Source: Candidatus Brocadiia bacterium (GTDB taxonomy: Bacteria; Planctomycetota; DG-23; SLPQ01). From it: a DNA stretch of 39,269 nt. Below, piece after piece: positions 38,660 through 39,269 of this stretch. Each line of letters begins with the position of its first letter. Positions within the stretch are counted from its first letter, which is position 1. The DNA lies in NCBI GenBank assembly GCA_007131925.1, contig SLPQ01000120.1, positions 1-39,269 on the forward strand. The letters are read 5' to 3'. The position numbers and the translations under genes were made by a program. The notes beneath the pieces were generated by a model, which was not told the DNA's origin, did not search any database, and saw only the letters and a program-made list of their open reading frames with translations.

Positions 38660-39269
38660 TCACTGGGCGAGAGTCATAAGCATCCTGACGAGTTCGCCGC
38701 GGTCCCACTTGTCCATCGATACGGTGGCGTGGTAAAGTGACGTATCCTGCCAGTTACGATCGTAATATGCGCATACATAGTTTTTTCGCCATGTGTCGTT
38801 TCGTTCGACCAGCTCACGCGCGTCCTTTTCGTCGAGATCGGGGTTATCCCTCCGGAAGCTCTCAACGCGCCAGTCGAACGGTGCAACCGTGCGGAGGTGA
38901 TAGACGCCGGGGGTGTCTCTCAGGATTATCTGCGAGGCGCGCCCGACGATCACGGCGTTTCCGTCAGCCGCGCACTTGCGTATGATCTCCTCGAAATGCT
39001 TTACCAGCTCCTCGGGCTGCGGCAGCGCCTTTGCCCCCTCCCCCGGCATCTCGTAGTACAGGTACGGCATCGACACGCCATATGCAAAGGCGGGCTCAGA
39101 TTGCGGAAAGGTACCATAGTAGGGCACTACTTCCGGGTGGCTGCGAAACAGCTTCATCAAAAATCTGACCAGCCGGCCCTCGGCCTTTTCGTCAAAGCGC
39201 TCTATGGCGTCGGGTGAGGTTCCGACCTTTTCTGCGACCTGCCGGATCATCTCCTTTTCGAGAAGCAAG
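38660..39269 (-). CDS. Cytidylate-kinase-like family protein, 5' end beyond the window
   Basis: About 202 C-terminal residues are visible. The segments EKEMIRQVAEKVGTSPDAIERFDEKAE, NAVIVGRASQIILRDTPGVYHLRTVAPFDWRVESFR and NDTWRKNYVCAYYDRNWQDTSLYHATVSMD match the cytidylate-kinase-like family (PF13189). These are P-loop proteins related to CMP kinase, of uncertain substrate. The P-loop itself would lie upstream of the visible part, so the apparent TTG at the edge is not taken as the start. It precedes nfu on the same strand. Confidence 0.82.
   Translation of the reverse strand, partial: LLLEKEMIRQVAEKVGTSPDAIERFDEKAEGRLVRFLMKLFRSHPEVVPYYGTFPQSEPAFAYGVSMPYLYYEMPGEGAKALPQPEELVKHFEEIIRKCAADGNAVIVGRASQIILRDTPGVYHLRTVAPFDWRVESFRRDNPDLDEKDARELVERNDTWRKNYVCAYYDRNWQDTSLYHATVSMDKWDRGELVRMLMTLAQ

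Noticed and set aside
1-39269. CRISPR arrays, transposons or prophage
   Set aside because: No regularly spaced repeats, transposase, terminal inverted repeats or phage structural genes were seen on reading through the window.

Overview
This window is chromosomal DNA from a GC-rich, Gram-negative-type bacterium. Lipoprotein signals, a tripartite-style ABC exporter and secreted proteins point to two membranes. The gene mix includes a CxPxR sulfatase, a Gfo/Idh/MocA oxidoreductase, a parallel beta-helix protein, DUF2079 membrane proteins, a divergent LexA, a DnaE2-type polymerase and LarE. This fits Planctomycetota/Hydrogenedentota-like or related uncultured lineages, but no marker here fixes the phylum. 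I see no transposase, CRISPR array, phage module or rRNA. One tRNA (Val, CAC) is present. Most genes are packed in short co-directional runs, mainly on the minus strand, with recognisable sigma70-like promoters in the gaps.

Layout. 1-5.2 kb (minus): the start of nadB, xerD preceded by an overlapping 58-aa four-cysteine protein, truD, a degenerate Na/Pi-cotransporter/PhoU-like membrane protein and a PilZ protein. 5.5-9.5 kb (plus): a CsgG-like glycine-zipper lipoprotein, two adjacent PP-loop sulfur-transfer enzymes (a MnmA/ThiI-like protein and LarE), a PfkB sugar kinase and tRNA-Val. 9.8-14.2 kb (minus): an ABC exporter operon of ATPase, duplicated-FtsX permease and membrane-fusion protein. 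14.8-19.2 kb (minus): a secreted beta-helix protein, then a very tight argD-rph-lipoprotein-rdgB run with 1-4 nt overlaps. 19.3-24.8 kb (minus): two tandem DUF2079 paralogues and a DinG-type Fe-S helicase. 25.1-32.7 kb: a Gfo/Idh/MocA oxidoreductase, a DUF4139 protein, divergent DUF523 and DUF72 genes, a sorbitol-dehydrogenase-like enzyme, an unknown anchored protein and a cytosolic-looking sulfatase. 32.9-37.8 kb (minus): lexA-dinB-dnaE2, a compact SOS mutagenesis operon. 38.3-39.3 kb (minus): a minimal Nfu protein with a textbook terminator, and a 5'-truncated cytidylate-kinase-like gene.

The most interesting parts are five. (i) The lexA-dinB-dnaE2 operon has a catalytically intact Y-family polymerase where ImuB would be expected, and a candidate direct-repeat LexA operator inside the lexA promoter. 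(ii) The PP-loop pair shares the same CxxC + distal Cys pattern, suggesting [4Fe-4S]-dependent sulfur transfer. (iii) The uncharacterised four-Cys microprotein is coupled to xerD. (iv) The Na/Pi-transporter relative has lost its transport signatures. (v) A cluster of hairpins lies between lexA and nfu. All functional statements come from motif recognition by eye; no database search was possible.
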